The notes under the pieces are model-generated. The model did no database searches. It was not told the DNA's origin and saw only the letters and a program-made list of their open reading frames with translations. Made by a program: the position numbers and the translations under genes. Source: Colocasia esculenta (Eukaryota > Streptophyta > Magnoliopsida > Alismatales > Araceae). Taken from it: a DNA stretch of 64,000 nt. Shown here one piece after another: positions 12,007-22,913 of the stretch. The DNA is taken from NCBI GenBank assembly GCA_014218235.1, contig CM024760.1, positions 70,124,961 through 70,188,960 of the forward strand, given 5' to 3'. Numbering within the stretch: the first letter of the stretch is position 1; every line of letters starts with the position of its first letter.

Positions 12007-12599
12007 TCAAGAAGAGTAGGCGATGACTTTCTCCTTTTGCATAAGTACACACCCTAGCCCAATCCCTGAGGCATCGGTGTAGACAGAGAAACCTTCTCCC
12101 TCTATTGGTAGAGCGAGAACAGGTGCTGAAGTCAGGCAATCTTTAAGAGTTTGAAAACTGTTCTCACACTCTTTACTCCAGAAGTAGGGATTCTCCTTTC
12201 GTGTCAGACGCGTGAGAGGAACGACGATCTTTGAGAAGTCCTTGATGTACCGCCTGTAGTAGCCAGCCAGTCCTAGGAAGCTTCTTATCTCGGTGACGTT
12301 GGTTGGTCTCTCCCAATTGAGTACAACTTCGACTTTGGAGGGATCAACGGAGATGTCGTCCTTTGAGATGACATGGCCCAAGAAGGACACTTCTTCGAGC
12401 CAGAACTCGCACTTGCTTAGATTTGCATACAGCTTGTTGTCTCACAAGACTTGTAGTGCTATCTTCAGGTGTTCTTCATGCTCTTCCTTGGTCTTGGAGT
12501 ATATGAGGATGTCGTCGATAAAGACGACCACGAACTTGTCGAGGTAGGGCCGATATATATTGTTCATGAGTTGCATAAAGGCTGCATGAGCATTGGTTA
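12007..12599 (-). pseudogene. gypsy reverse transcriptase, 5' part missing
   Basis: The minus strand encodes the second half of RT: TNAHAAFMQLMNN near 12597-12560, the RPYLDKFVVVFIDDILIYS region with the catalytic Asp pair, FLGHVISKDDISVDPSKVE, RSFLGLAGYYRRYIKDFS and the start of RNase H (YTDASGIGLGCVLMQ). There is a stop near 12436. The sequence stops at 12599, exactly where an LTR in the opposite direction begins (TGTAGCAACCC at 12600). Gag, protease and the first half of RT are absent from the window. Confidence 0.85.
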
Positions 12600-15500
12600 T
12601 GTAGCAACCCGGAAAATTTAATACTTAAAAAAATTCAAAATAATAATTTCTTTAAATTGAAATAATAGAAACATGCGTACCATTATTGTATGTGCAAGAA
12701 TACACCAGAAAATTTCATAAAAATTATAAATCAACCCCGAGTATTATCCCTAAGTGTTACACGAAGAAATTTGTGCAACGAAAAATCCGATTGCCTAAGT
12801 GTACGTCACAACGTGACTAATTATCCAAATTAGGAAACTGAGTCGGAAAACCGTTAACACAGAAAAATAACGCATCCATAAATTACACGAACATGTTAAC
12901 ATCATTTGATGATTTTCCCATTATCGGAATTGGACCAATGGACCCCTCATAGCACATGAATAATTCAAGTAAGAAAAAAAAAATAATAATAACAATCTTG
13001 AATAAATTGGAAAATGCAAAGGAAAGGGGAATAATTAAAACCCATTAAACGAAAAATGATAATGGGCTTTGTTAAATAGACCCATTAGAATTTAGTGGGC
13101 CAAAATAAAGATTTTTTTTAAAGAATAATAATAGGAAAATACCCTAAATTCGTAACTAAATTATTACCTAAATAGAAAAGGGGTATTTAATACATTAAAT
13201 AGGAAGTTTGAGTTAGAATTGGATTCCTAAACCTACCCTAATAGGTTGGCCACGAATTTGGCTCCCATCCTAACCCAAATAGGAAGTGGAAAGCTTGGGA
13301 GGAGGTTAGGAAAGGAGGAAATTCGGAATTTAATAGAAGTTAGAATACTATTAGGAATTAGAAACATAACTAGCATAAATACTCTCCTAAAACCCTTATG
13401 GCCGGCCCTAGCTCATGCCAAGGAATTGCTGGACCAGGAGGAGAGGCCAAGGAGGAGGAGATTTCGTGGGAAGAAGAACCTTTCAATCTCTCAACCCCGT
13501 TCTTCAAGTTTTAGCCTTAGAAGAGGAAATAGATCAAAGGTAGGCATTCTCACAAGCTAAAATCCTAATATTTCGTCTGTAGATTGTTCCATACATCAGG
13601 AACAAAACTCTCAAGTTTCATAATTTTTCATCGAGCCAATCTTTTGTTCTTGATTTTAGAAGTTCAGCAAACATGATAACTTCGAGTCATCATGTTTGAA
13701 TCATATCTCCATGTACACTTAATCCCATGCTACGAAATTTTTACTGTAGGCACTTCATGTTGTTAGGGATCTTTTGCCCCTGAAAGCCCTAATTTTTGAG
13801 CATGTTGCTCGATTAAATCAATCTTGCTCTCTGTATCATGTTCTGTGTTACTCATTGTTGTTCATGCTCAAACCATGTTCAAACCATGCTCTCTCTCTAA
13901 TTCCTATTTACTAGAAGTACTCTCATATGTCTAGTTTCATTTGCCACTGGTTTCATGATTTTTCATCGTGTATACAATTAGTTATGATTTTCTGAACGAC
14001 CCTGTATCAAAATCTGATATTTCTGGACCGTAATCCAAGACAGAGCAGAACTCTGTCAGACTCAGGCCATGGACCTGAGAACGCGACGGACCGATAGGTC
14101 GCGTTCTCAAGCCCGTCGCGACGCTTTCCTTGTCGCTTTCTAAACGCGACAGTACCCTACGTCGCGTTCTGGCCTTCTGTCCTAGCAGCCCTGTCGCAAC
14201 CCTTTTCAGGCCTTGTCGCGATCTGCCCTGACCCTGTCGCAACCTTTACTGGCCTACGTCGCGTTCACAGGATTTTTATGAAAACCCATAAAATTTATTG
14301 CTCTCACTTTCTACAAAATTCTTACGTCTTTTTAACAGTCATACATGCTGTAAAAACACATGTTTTAAAATGGAGCCCTATTTTAAAAGATCTGGTAATT
14401 TATTGCAATAAAGTATATTAATTGCAATAAAGTATATTAATTACCCTATTTTAAAGGACTTGTATTCGTTTCTTGCGTTGTTTATATACCGATATCGATG
14501 CTCCACTGTTCTAGAATTCCTCTAGAACGTCGAGCACCTGTTTTTATATACACACTTTACTTGGCTTGTGGTGAACTCTCCGTCGGATACTCCTTTCGCC
14601 AGACTAGTGAATCCTTGTTCAAGGCCTCCGTAAGTCTCCTCTGTCCATGGATTCCCACATGGTCGACGAGCCGGTTGTACCCGACCACCTGTTACACCCT
14701 TTAGGGATCATTACGATCCAAACTTGCTATTAGAAGTTCACTCTCGTCTTGAATTCACACCGGACCTCTGGGCTTGTGCTTAACCTGGCCAGCGGAAGGG
14801 TTGTGAGTTCCACATGACTGCCAACACCACGTGCGCGTGTTGTGCAACTGTTACTATCGCCTGGTTACTCGACGTATTACGTGCAATGTCCACTAGCTCT
14901 CATCTATACTCTACTCGCTCATCTATTCACGTTCACTCTACTATCTCATCTATTCATCTAGTGCTCTTATCTATTTCTTGGTACTCTCAAATTGGCCATT
15001 AATTGATTGTCTAAAGATAAACAATATAACTAATGCCAGCGCAATAGGGCCCGATCAGGTCCTGGGGGGGAGCGCACGAAAGTGCCATTTGCCCGCGGGA
15101 GTTAAATGATCAGGATGTCGGCATTACATCCAAGTGCACCCTACCCGCGTTCTTAACACTGCACCCTACCCCGTCGCTTTCACTTAAGCGTAATGCATCA
15201 CATCCCTAGACCGCATTCTTAAAGTGACGTTCCACCCCGATTAGTCCAGAAACTTATTTAAACTGTGAACAATGCACTTTAACTTGTAATTTGGTTTTTA
15301 AATGATTATTTGAACCATCTGACATTGTCGTATGATAAACCAACATATTATTAAGTTCACGACATTAAATTATAATGATTCTTAATCCAATGATTCTTTT
15401 CATGCTATCTTGATTATAACTTGTGATTGTCTCATATATCTATCTAATGAAGCCTTAACTTGGGTCATCATCATGAGATGACTACAAAAGAATTAATGTG

Positions 15501-15858
15501 GATATAAAAGTATTTAAAATGATTATCACGAAGAACATGAAATAACAACGATTATACACACGATTTGTACTCGTTTCTAACGTCATTTTGGAGCACTGTT
15601 ATCATCGTTCCACTGTTCTAGAACTCCTCTAGAACACCGAACAATTGTTTCAAGCCCTTCTTGACGATGTGAGAACCCTCCGTCGGATATTCCTCATGCC
15701 GGACTGGAACTCTTTCGTCGAGGCCTCCATAAGACTCTGTGAGCCTAAAATTCCTCTAGGATGTCGAGTTGGTTATACCATTAACACCTGAAAACTTCTA
15801 GGGACCATGTTGGATCTGTACGACATTATTCAACCAGCCACCAGATCTTCTCTGTGAA
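12600..15858 (+). mobile_element. Plus-strand LTR related to the 7111-10128 LTR, first part
   Basis: It starts with TGTAGCAACCCGG at 12600 and, read on the plus strand, follows the minus-strand LTR of 7111-10128: the AT-rich start, the GCGAC cluster, a CTCTAGAAC block, and the CTCATCTATTC block at 14890-14960. It is interrupted at 15858 by a solo LTR and resumes at 30640. Two blocks occur twice (CTCTAGAAC block at 14490-14740 and 15595-15830; CTCATCTATTC block at 14890-15130 and 30880-31110), so this is probably two LTR pieces fused by recombination. The two parts sum to 4376 bp against 3018 bp for the inverted relative. The ORF at 13246-13560 has no domain. Confidence 0.65.
14040..14275. repeat. 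CGCGAC/GTCGC motif cluster in the inverted LTR
   Basis: About ten GTCGCGTT, AACGCGAC and GTCGCAAC motifs in about 235 bp. It corresponds in position to the cluster at 8750-8995 on the other arm. Confidence 0.7.
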
Positions 15859-16164
15859 TGTGACGGCCCTGGATATTTATGCTCAATAAGGCTCCATATC
15901 CCGATCCGCCTCCCGCGAACGAACCGAAGTCTCGTAAGGGATATCTTACACATGTGTCCAGGAAGAATATAAAAGACAAACCACAACAGTATAATACACA
16001 AGAAAGTACATGTGCTCATATCTGTTCATATATTTGTACAACTATCCTATTACATTAATACATGTCCAAATAAAAAGTACAACTACCTGGGGCATACCCC
16101 GAGGGAGCACAAGCTCACAAAAACTAACTACTACACTACTGCTGGTGGTACAAGTCTGTCACAA

Positions 16165-19100
16165 TGTAAGGCCCTCGAATTTTGTTGCATTATTTTATTC
16201 CGTGTAAATAATTCATGTTTGTGTATGCATAGATGTACATATCTACGTATGTATTAACTAGTTATACTTATGTGTGCATGTGTATAATTAGTTATAAATA
16301 ATGTATGAATGACATGTTGGTAGTGTGTACATGATAATACATATGTATGGCATGTAAATGTGTATAAGTTAAGCATGGTTTCTGCATGTTTTGAGTTCTG
16401 GCCGAAGGACCCAGTTGGCGTCCACATAGATGGACGTCCATGATTATCCAGCGTCCACATCGATGGATGCCAATACTTATGCCAACGTCCATGGATGTGG
16501 ACGTTAAGATTTCTGACCAGTATGCGTTGCAGACCCCGAAATCCGGGAAGAAGGAAGCTCAGCCATTGGGGAGCTGTCCCCAACGGCTCTCAGCCTTTCC
16601 CATCACCCCTGCGTGAAAGGAGAGTTCCCTCTCCTATATACCAAGCCCTTTTGCAACCCCAAAGCCCCTTGGCTCTTTGCAAGAAGAGGAGAGAAAGAAG
16701 AAAAACCCTAGTTCTGGACTGTGAGAAAAACCTACCCTTGCAAGCTTAAATCCGACCATCTGAAGCTGGTTCCGGCCATCTACCACGACAAGGAGGTAGC
16801 TTGGACAAAGGGGAAGGCTTCCCCAACATCTTCTTGGGGTCTACTACATCAAGGAACCCAGAGGAAGGCATCTTTGGGAGCTTCTTGGGACTGCCCAAGG
16901 AGAGCTTCACCGGCTCATTTGATCCCTTTGGAGAGTGTCCGAAAGGCAAGTAACCTACACCCATCGTCCATGTAGATGTCTAGTAGGATGGTTTTCTTAT
17001 TTTTACACATTTTTCCTCGTGTCCTAGATCCCCCATTCTTCTTGTTATTTAGAGTTCGGTCTGTGTTCTTGCACAGACAGGAACATGGCGTCAATGCCTT
17101 GATGCCAAGATCTCTAGTGTGCGTCCAGCAATCTTGCCGCCCAACTCTTTGAACGGCCAGACACTGCCGCCAAGTTCTTCAGTGCAGAACAGTGAACTGT
17201 TCTGCCTTAAATAAGTATTTTCCGGATTTTGACGCATGAGGATATAGTGTAATTTTGATATGTTATGTAAAATAGCTAATGTGATGTGTGTAGAAATTTC
17301 TATGTTTTTTTGTGGATGGCATAAATTATTGGATTTATTGAAATACATGTTGGGGAAAATGGATTATGCATGTTCACCTACTGTCTACATGATTCCTGAG
17401 GAATTAAATGCCCTAGATTTTTCTATACCATGTGTATATGCGTCAGTCCATACCCTGCAAATTTGAGAATTTGTTCATGTTCATATGATTTACTGTAATT
17501 TCTGCACCAAAAATAGAAAGCGTGAATAGGTTATTCAAAAATCCACAGTAAATTGTATGTTGTGAAATAAATTCGGGGAAAATTTTATAATAACATGTAT
17601 GATAGATGCAGATCTGTGAAATGTCAAATCTGAGATTCAGGTTATGTTCCATGACAAGTTGAATTACGAATGGCATGCAACGAATGTTTTAATTTCTCTA
17701 AATGTAATATGACTCATAAAATATATGGAAATTGGCATGTGTGGTCGTAAACCTGTAATCAGCATGTGGTTAAAATTTCAGGCTGTTTGGACAACTGTAG
17801 AATGTAATATGAAACTTCCATGCGAAAATATGTGAATAATGCATGCTATTTGTGAAAATGATTTGAAATGCGCGTGCAACCTGATTTATGTAACTCACTG
17901 AATGTGTAATCTCTGTCATCTGTAGTATCATGCTAGGAAAACAGAGCCATGTGTGTGAATGAGAGAATGTAAAGATGTGTGTGCGCCATGTGTAAAATGT
18001 GTGTAAAAATCGATATGTGTAATGTGTAAGACTGTGCCAAGTGTGATACTGCTTCCATAGAGGGCTGTGGAACCGTACCATGGAAAAGTCTCCATGGGAA
18101 GGTTCAATGTGTTAAGATCCTAAGGGCATTAGGATGAAATCCTGGAGGTGGACAAGCACCACTGGTTAGGGTGGAGACTTGTTCTCCCAGTCTGCGCAGT
18201 CCAAGAGTCGTCACTATGTTGCCTAGGTGACGTTTATATGTATGTGATGTGTATGTGTCCTTATGGTGGTTTGGACTATGTGTCACGGCACTAAAGTGTA
18301 AAATATGAAATGTGTAATGTGAATGTGATCATGTGTAAATTGTGTAGTGTGAACATGTGTAAATGTGCAATGTGTAAAGAAGTGAACTATGTGAATGAGG
18401 AAATTGTGCAAACATGTGAAACTAATGTATTGGATGATGAAATGGTGATCCATGATATGTTAATGTTAAACTTGTGTCACAACCTAATTGTAGTTGTGGA
18501 AATGTTTTACATGTGTACAAATGCGTAGAATCCATGCTAGTAGCATTTCTTACTTATGTGTAAATGTTTCCATGGTTAAGCGCCACCATGATATAGTTAA
18601 TTAAGATTGTAGCTCTCATGTGATTGTTGTGAACTTCTAATTCATGCCAAAACAGCAAGCTAAAAGTGTATAAAACGAAAATGTGCATGTGCAAGAATGT
18701 GTAGAAATCATGAGAGGAAGGTCTCATTTCATGTATGTAAGTACACCATGTTTGGTTGCTCTCATGTTTTGCGTAATCGGAGGTGAAACCATTATGTGAT
18801 GGAATAAGTAGAAAGCATGTGATAGGACATTTTTATTTTGGAAAATCTGAAATCATGAACCATGTGTTTACTTTGGTAAAATTACCATGATAGGTTGTCT
18901 TTTATAAATGTCCAAGCATGCTATATGTTTTGCTTTGTGAAATAAAATGTAAAACCTACTATGATATATGCATGTATGATATGTGTGGTGTTATTTGCTG
19001 AGTCTTTTAGACTCATTACTTGCTTCGGTGTACAGGTTTAGTAGGTGATACACCTTTGGAGGAGACCGTGGAGAGTGACTCCGAGCGTGGGGAGTAGCTT

Positions 19101-19430
19101 GACGGAGTCGTAGAGTGACTTTTGCTTACATTGTTTGTAACAAGACATTGTAATAGAAACATTATGAAATTTGTGGACAAACTATGTATTTGAGTTAGTA
19201 TTTCATTATGTGGACTTTAGTTCATTTAAAATTGTTAGTTGAATCAGGTATGTTAAATGTGGATGATGAATGAAATGAAGACAGTGGTTCTTTTACTTCC
19301 GCTACTCTGTGTCTATATTTATGTGTATCTCAATCGTATGTTATTGTTTGGGTAAATGCCCCAGTGTGATAACGTTCACTATACCGACGTGGGTTGGTAT
19401 AACCGTACCGGTATAATGAGGGTCGTCACA
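16165..19430 (+). mobile_element. 5' LTR of the Tekay-like element
   Basis: 3266 bp, TGTAAGGCCC to GGGTCGTCACA. Near its start (16410-16505) it has a cluster of GCGTCCA/TGGACGT inverted motifs. At about 18060-18240 lies a block that is also well kept in the three other LTRs of this family (24359, 31774 and 47121 copies), around GGTCTGCGCAGTCCAAGAG. ORFs such as 16495-16749 recur in the other LTRs but have no domain. Confidence 0.95.
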
Positions 19431-19435
19431 GGGAT

Positions 19436-19447
19436 TGGTATCAGAGA
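19436..19447 (+). other. Primer-binding site for initiator Met-tRNA
   Basis: TGGTATCAGAGA lies five bases after the 5' LTR end. It matches the usual plant gypsy/copia PBS (TGGTATCAGAGC), complementary to the 3' end of initiator tRNA-Met. Confidence 0.9.
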
Positions 19448-19837
19448 GACCGATTGAGATTATACATAGATATATATAAATCATCATCTTCATTACATGC
19501 TAAGTCTACATAGAAATGTCCACATGTGTAGAATTGATTAATAATGAATGAAAAAAAATAGATAAGAAAATGGTTAGGAAATAAATTAACGTAGCTCTAA
19601 TAGTGGCTAAAATTCATTGCAGCCATGGCTTCGAGAGGTAGGCGTGGCGGAGTGCCGGCTCGAGAGGACGAGCCGAGACGTGAGGAGCGGGCAGAGCAGC
19701 AGGCCCCGGCACCTCAGGGTCCTGTACTTCCCCCACCGCCGCCCGTGGATTATGGAATGTTCATGCAAGGTCTAGTGCAAGACATGCAGACGTAGGCTCA
19801 TACTCAGGCAGCACTCCAGGCACAGTTGGAGGCTCAG

Positions 19838-19923
19838 GTTAGACTAATAAAACAATTAGTAGTATGTTTTGTTTTAATTACGTGATATTATGTTGATTGT
19901 GTATTGCTTGTTGTGTACTGTAG
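19838..19923 (+). other. Apparent intron 1 in gag (86 bp, GT-AG)
   Basis: The exon ends GAGGCTCAG, the segment starts GTTAGACTAA and ends TACTGTAG, and the next exon starts CAGGCTCAA. It is AT-rich and has stops in the gag frame. Removing it keeps phase exactly: 71 codons before it, and 14 codons to the Met at 19966. Confidence 0.7.
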
Positions 19924-20118
19924 CAGGCTCAAGTACCAGCTCAGGACCATGGTGGACCTTCCATCATGGAGAGATTCAAGAGGATGCTACCACCCTCTTT
20001 TAAGGGGGAGAGCGATCCATTACTAACTGAGAGTTGGATGAGGGAGATTGAAAAGATCTTCCAAGCTATTAGGTGCGCGGATGAGGATAAAGTTACTTTG
20101 GCCACCTACATGCTACAG

Positions 20119-20196
20119 GTATGCTTTAGTTTATATGCTTGTGTGTTCTGTTAAGTTAGATTTGGTTAGATGGTGCTTATGAACGGTGTACTACAG
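20119..20196 (+). other. Apparent intron 2 in gag (78 bp, GT-AG)
   Basis: The exon ends ATGCTACAG, the segment starts GTATGCTTTAG and ends TACTACAG, and the next exon starts GAAAGAGCCGAT. It splits the highly conserved gag box (…YMLQ / ERADVWW…). Removing it restores the family sequence in frame (65 codons in the exon before it). Confidence 0.75.
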
Positions 20197-20652
20197 GAAA
20201 GAGCCGATGTATGGTGGGCTTCATTGTTGCGTACCCGGTTTGAAGACAGCGCGGTTGATGTTGCTTGGGACGAGTTCGTGAGGCTCTTTCGGGCCAAGTT
20301 CATCCCCGAGCATATTCAAGATCGGATGGAGCAGAAGTTCCTCTCTTTAACGCAAAGCTTCATGACCGTGCTAGAGTATGAGGCAAGGTTTGCAGAATTA
20401 TCTAAGTATGCACCTCATATCGTGACAGATGAGCGCAGGAAAGCAAAGAAGTTCGTGATGGGACTCAAGCCATCACTGAGGACGAGGCTAGTGGCGTTCG
20501 ATCATCGCACCTTGGACGAGGCACTTAGTACTGCTTGCAGACAGGAGGGTAAGATGGAGCAATACCTTGAAGAGAAGAAGGCTTCGCAGAAGAGACCTGC
20601 AGCTACGTTCCAGCGACAGGACAAGAAGAAAGTGGTGTACCAAACACAGTAG

Positions 20653-21138
20653 CGATCGGTAGCAGTCGGAAGTACTCAGGTACCTTCTGTACGTTCCCCT
20701 GGTGTGAAGAAAGAGTGTCCCTACTGTGGGAAGACCCATGGTGGTACCGAGTGTTGGATGATCGCGGAAAAGTGCTTGAAGTGCGGAAGTAGCAACCACA
20801 AGATCAAGGATTGTCCGAGACTTCAGCAGGAAGTTCAGCGCGGAGCGCCAGCCCCAGCAGTAGCAGCAGCGGCGCCAGCTACAGGAAGACCAGGAAGGCC
20901 TCGAGCCCTAGCTCGAGTGTTTGCTTTGGCACGCGAGGACGCCGAGCAGGCGGAGCATGTCACCGAAGGTACGGTTTTACTTCTAGGTGTGCACGCTCGG
21001 GTTTTGTTTGATACGGGTGCTACTCACTCATTCATTTTCGAGCGGTTCGCTAGGCAGTTAGCCCTAGAGTCAGGCGTAGAGTCTGAGGTTAGAGGTCCCT
21101 TTGTCTATGCACACCCCTGCGGGTACGGTATCGACTAG
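20653..21138 (+). pseudogene. Zinc knuckle and aspartic protease of the Tekay-like element
   Basis: In frame with gag after the TAG at 20650. A CCHC pair is visible: CPYCGKTHGGTECW and CLKCGSSNHKIKDC. An Ala/Pro-rich spacer follows, then the protease active site FDTGATHSFI with its catalytic Asp, and FARQLALESGVES. The frame stops at 21138; the continuation (TPAGTVSTRKCIPSLPVCIE) is in the next frame from 21101, so a single-base indel lies near 21100-21120. In the family this protease cuts Gag-Pol. Confidence 0.85.
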
Positions 21139-22913
21139 GAAGTGCATTCCGTCGTTACCTGTGTGCATTGAGGATAGAGTCCTAGATGGGTGTTTCTTCT
21201 TGCTAAAGATGAAGGACTATGATGCTATTCTTGGTCTGGATTGGCTAGAGGAGCACTATGCGTTAGTGGATTGTCGTGGGAAGAGGATTGTTTTCTGCAT
21301 TCCTGGTGAGGACGAGTTCTCTCATCCCTTGCCAAGGAACTTGGCGGGAAAGATGGTCATCTCTGCCATGAAGGCGATGCGTATGATAAACAAGGGTTGT
21401 GACGCTTTTCTTGCCAGCGTGGTATTAGTACCAGAGGCTGATGAGTCACCTACTCTTGCAGAGATTGAGGTAGTGCAGGATTTTCCAGACGTCTTCCCTG
21501 ATGATTTGACTGGTTTGCCACCGGATAGAGAGATAGAGTTTACCATAGAGTTGCTTCCGGACACCTCTCCTATCTCGAAGGCTCCATATCGGATGGCACC
21601 TGCGGAGTTAGCCGAGTTAAGGAGGCAGTTGCAAGAATTGCTAGATAAGGGATTTATTCGCCCTAGTGTTTCCCCTTGAGGCGCACCTGTATTATTCGTC
21701 AAGAAGAAAGACGGGTCACTTAGGTTATGCATTGACTACAGAAAGTTGAACCAAGTGACTGTGAAGAACAGGTATCCCTTACCTCGTATTGATGATTTGT
21801 TTGACCAGTTGCAAGATGCATCAGTCTTTTCTAAGATTGATTTGTGATCTGGTTATCATCAGTTGAGGATTCGGAGTGAGGATGTGTCCAAGACGGCATT
21901 CAGATCCCGTTATGGACATTATGAGTTTTTGGTCCTTCCTTTCGGATTGACCAACGCCCCTGCAGCGTTCATGGATCTCATGAACAGGGTGTTTAGGCCG
22001 TATCTAGATAGCTTTGTCGTAGTGTTTATAGATGACGTGTTGGTCTACTCTTCGGACGAGGCCACACACCGTCAGCATTTGAGAGTAGTATTAGAGGTTC
22101 TTCGTGAGCACAAGCTGTATGCTAAGTTCAGCAAGTGCGATTTCTGGTTGCGCGAGGTTCATTTCCTCGGGCATGTTATCTCTGGTGCTGGTGTTGCAGT
22201 TGTTCCGGCAAAGGTCCAGGCAGTTATGGATTGGGAGATTCCCAAGACCCCTTCGGAGATTCGTAGTTTTCTAGGTTTGGCTGGTTATTATCGGCGATTC
22301 ATTGAGGGATTTTCATCCATCGCCGCCCCATTGACTCAGCTTACCAGAAAGGGAGTGAAGTTTGTATGGTCCGAGAAGTGTGAGAGTAGTTTTCAATTGT
22401 TGAAGACTAAGCTCACGTCAGCTCCGGTGTTAGTCTTACCGAGCGGTGTAGAGGGTTTTGCTATCTACACGGATGCGTCTCGGATTGGTTTAGGCTGTGT
22501 GCTAATGCAGCAGGAAAGGGTAGTGGCTTATGCTTCTCGTCAGTTGAAGCAGCATGAGAAGAACTATCCGACTCATGGTGGAGCTCGCAGCAGGTTCATG
22601 CACTAAAGATCTGGAGGCACTATCTTTATGGTGTCAGATTTGAGGGTTTACCGACCACAAGAGCTTGAAGTATCTTTTCTCCCAAAAGGAATTAAACCTG
22701 AGGCAGAGAAGATGGATTGAGTTCTTGAAGGACTATGACTTCGACCTTCAGTATCATCCTGGAAAGGAGAATGTCGTAGCGGGCTCTGAGTAGAAAGAGG
22801 CCATCTCTCCAGCAGGATTGGAAGATGTTGGAGGATGCGGCTTGCGCGTTGACTGAGTTAGAGCCATCGCTATGTCAGGCTTTTGTAGCTCAGTTATCTC
22901 TTAGGTCCTCGGT
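21101..22913 (+). pseudogene. Protease end, reverse transcriptase and RNase H of the Tekay-like element
   Basis: One frame from 21101 to 22606 is broken by TGA at 21677 (where the family has Trp in SPWGAP) and TGA at 21845 (where the family has Arg in DLRSGYHQ). It holds DAILGLDWLEEH (protease end), PYRMAPAELAELRRQL, VKKKDGSLRLCIDYRKLN, FGLTNAPAAFMDLMN, the catalytic FVVVFIDDVLVYSS, FLGHVIS and RSFLGLAGYYRRF. RNase H starts with YTDASRIGLGCVLMQ and is broken by indels after 22560 (VHALKIWRHYLYG and YLF remain in other frames). The Asp pair of RT is intact. Confidence 0.9.

Larger units (their letters stand above)
19625..20652 (+). pseudogene. gag of the Tekay-like element, with two apparent introns
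   Basis: The ATG at 19625 opens MASRGRRGG, a basic and proline-rich start. Reading on, a TAG at 19793 (probably from CAG) interrupts it. The frame then needs two short segments removed, 19838-19923 and 20119-20196, both GT...AG. With them out, the frame runs unbroken into the retrotransposon gag domain (KRMLPPSFKGESDPLLTE, VTLATYML joined to ERADVWWASLL, FIPEHIQDRMEQKFLSL, SMTVLEYEARFAELSKYAP-like). It ends at a TAG at 20650, again apparently from CAG, and continues in frame into the zinc knuckle. Gag forms the particle that packs element RNA. Confidence 0.85.
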
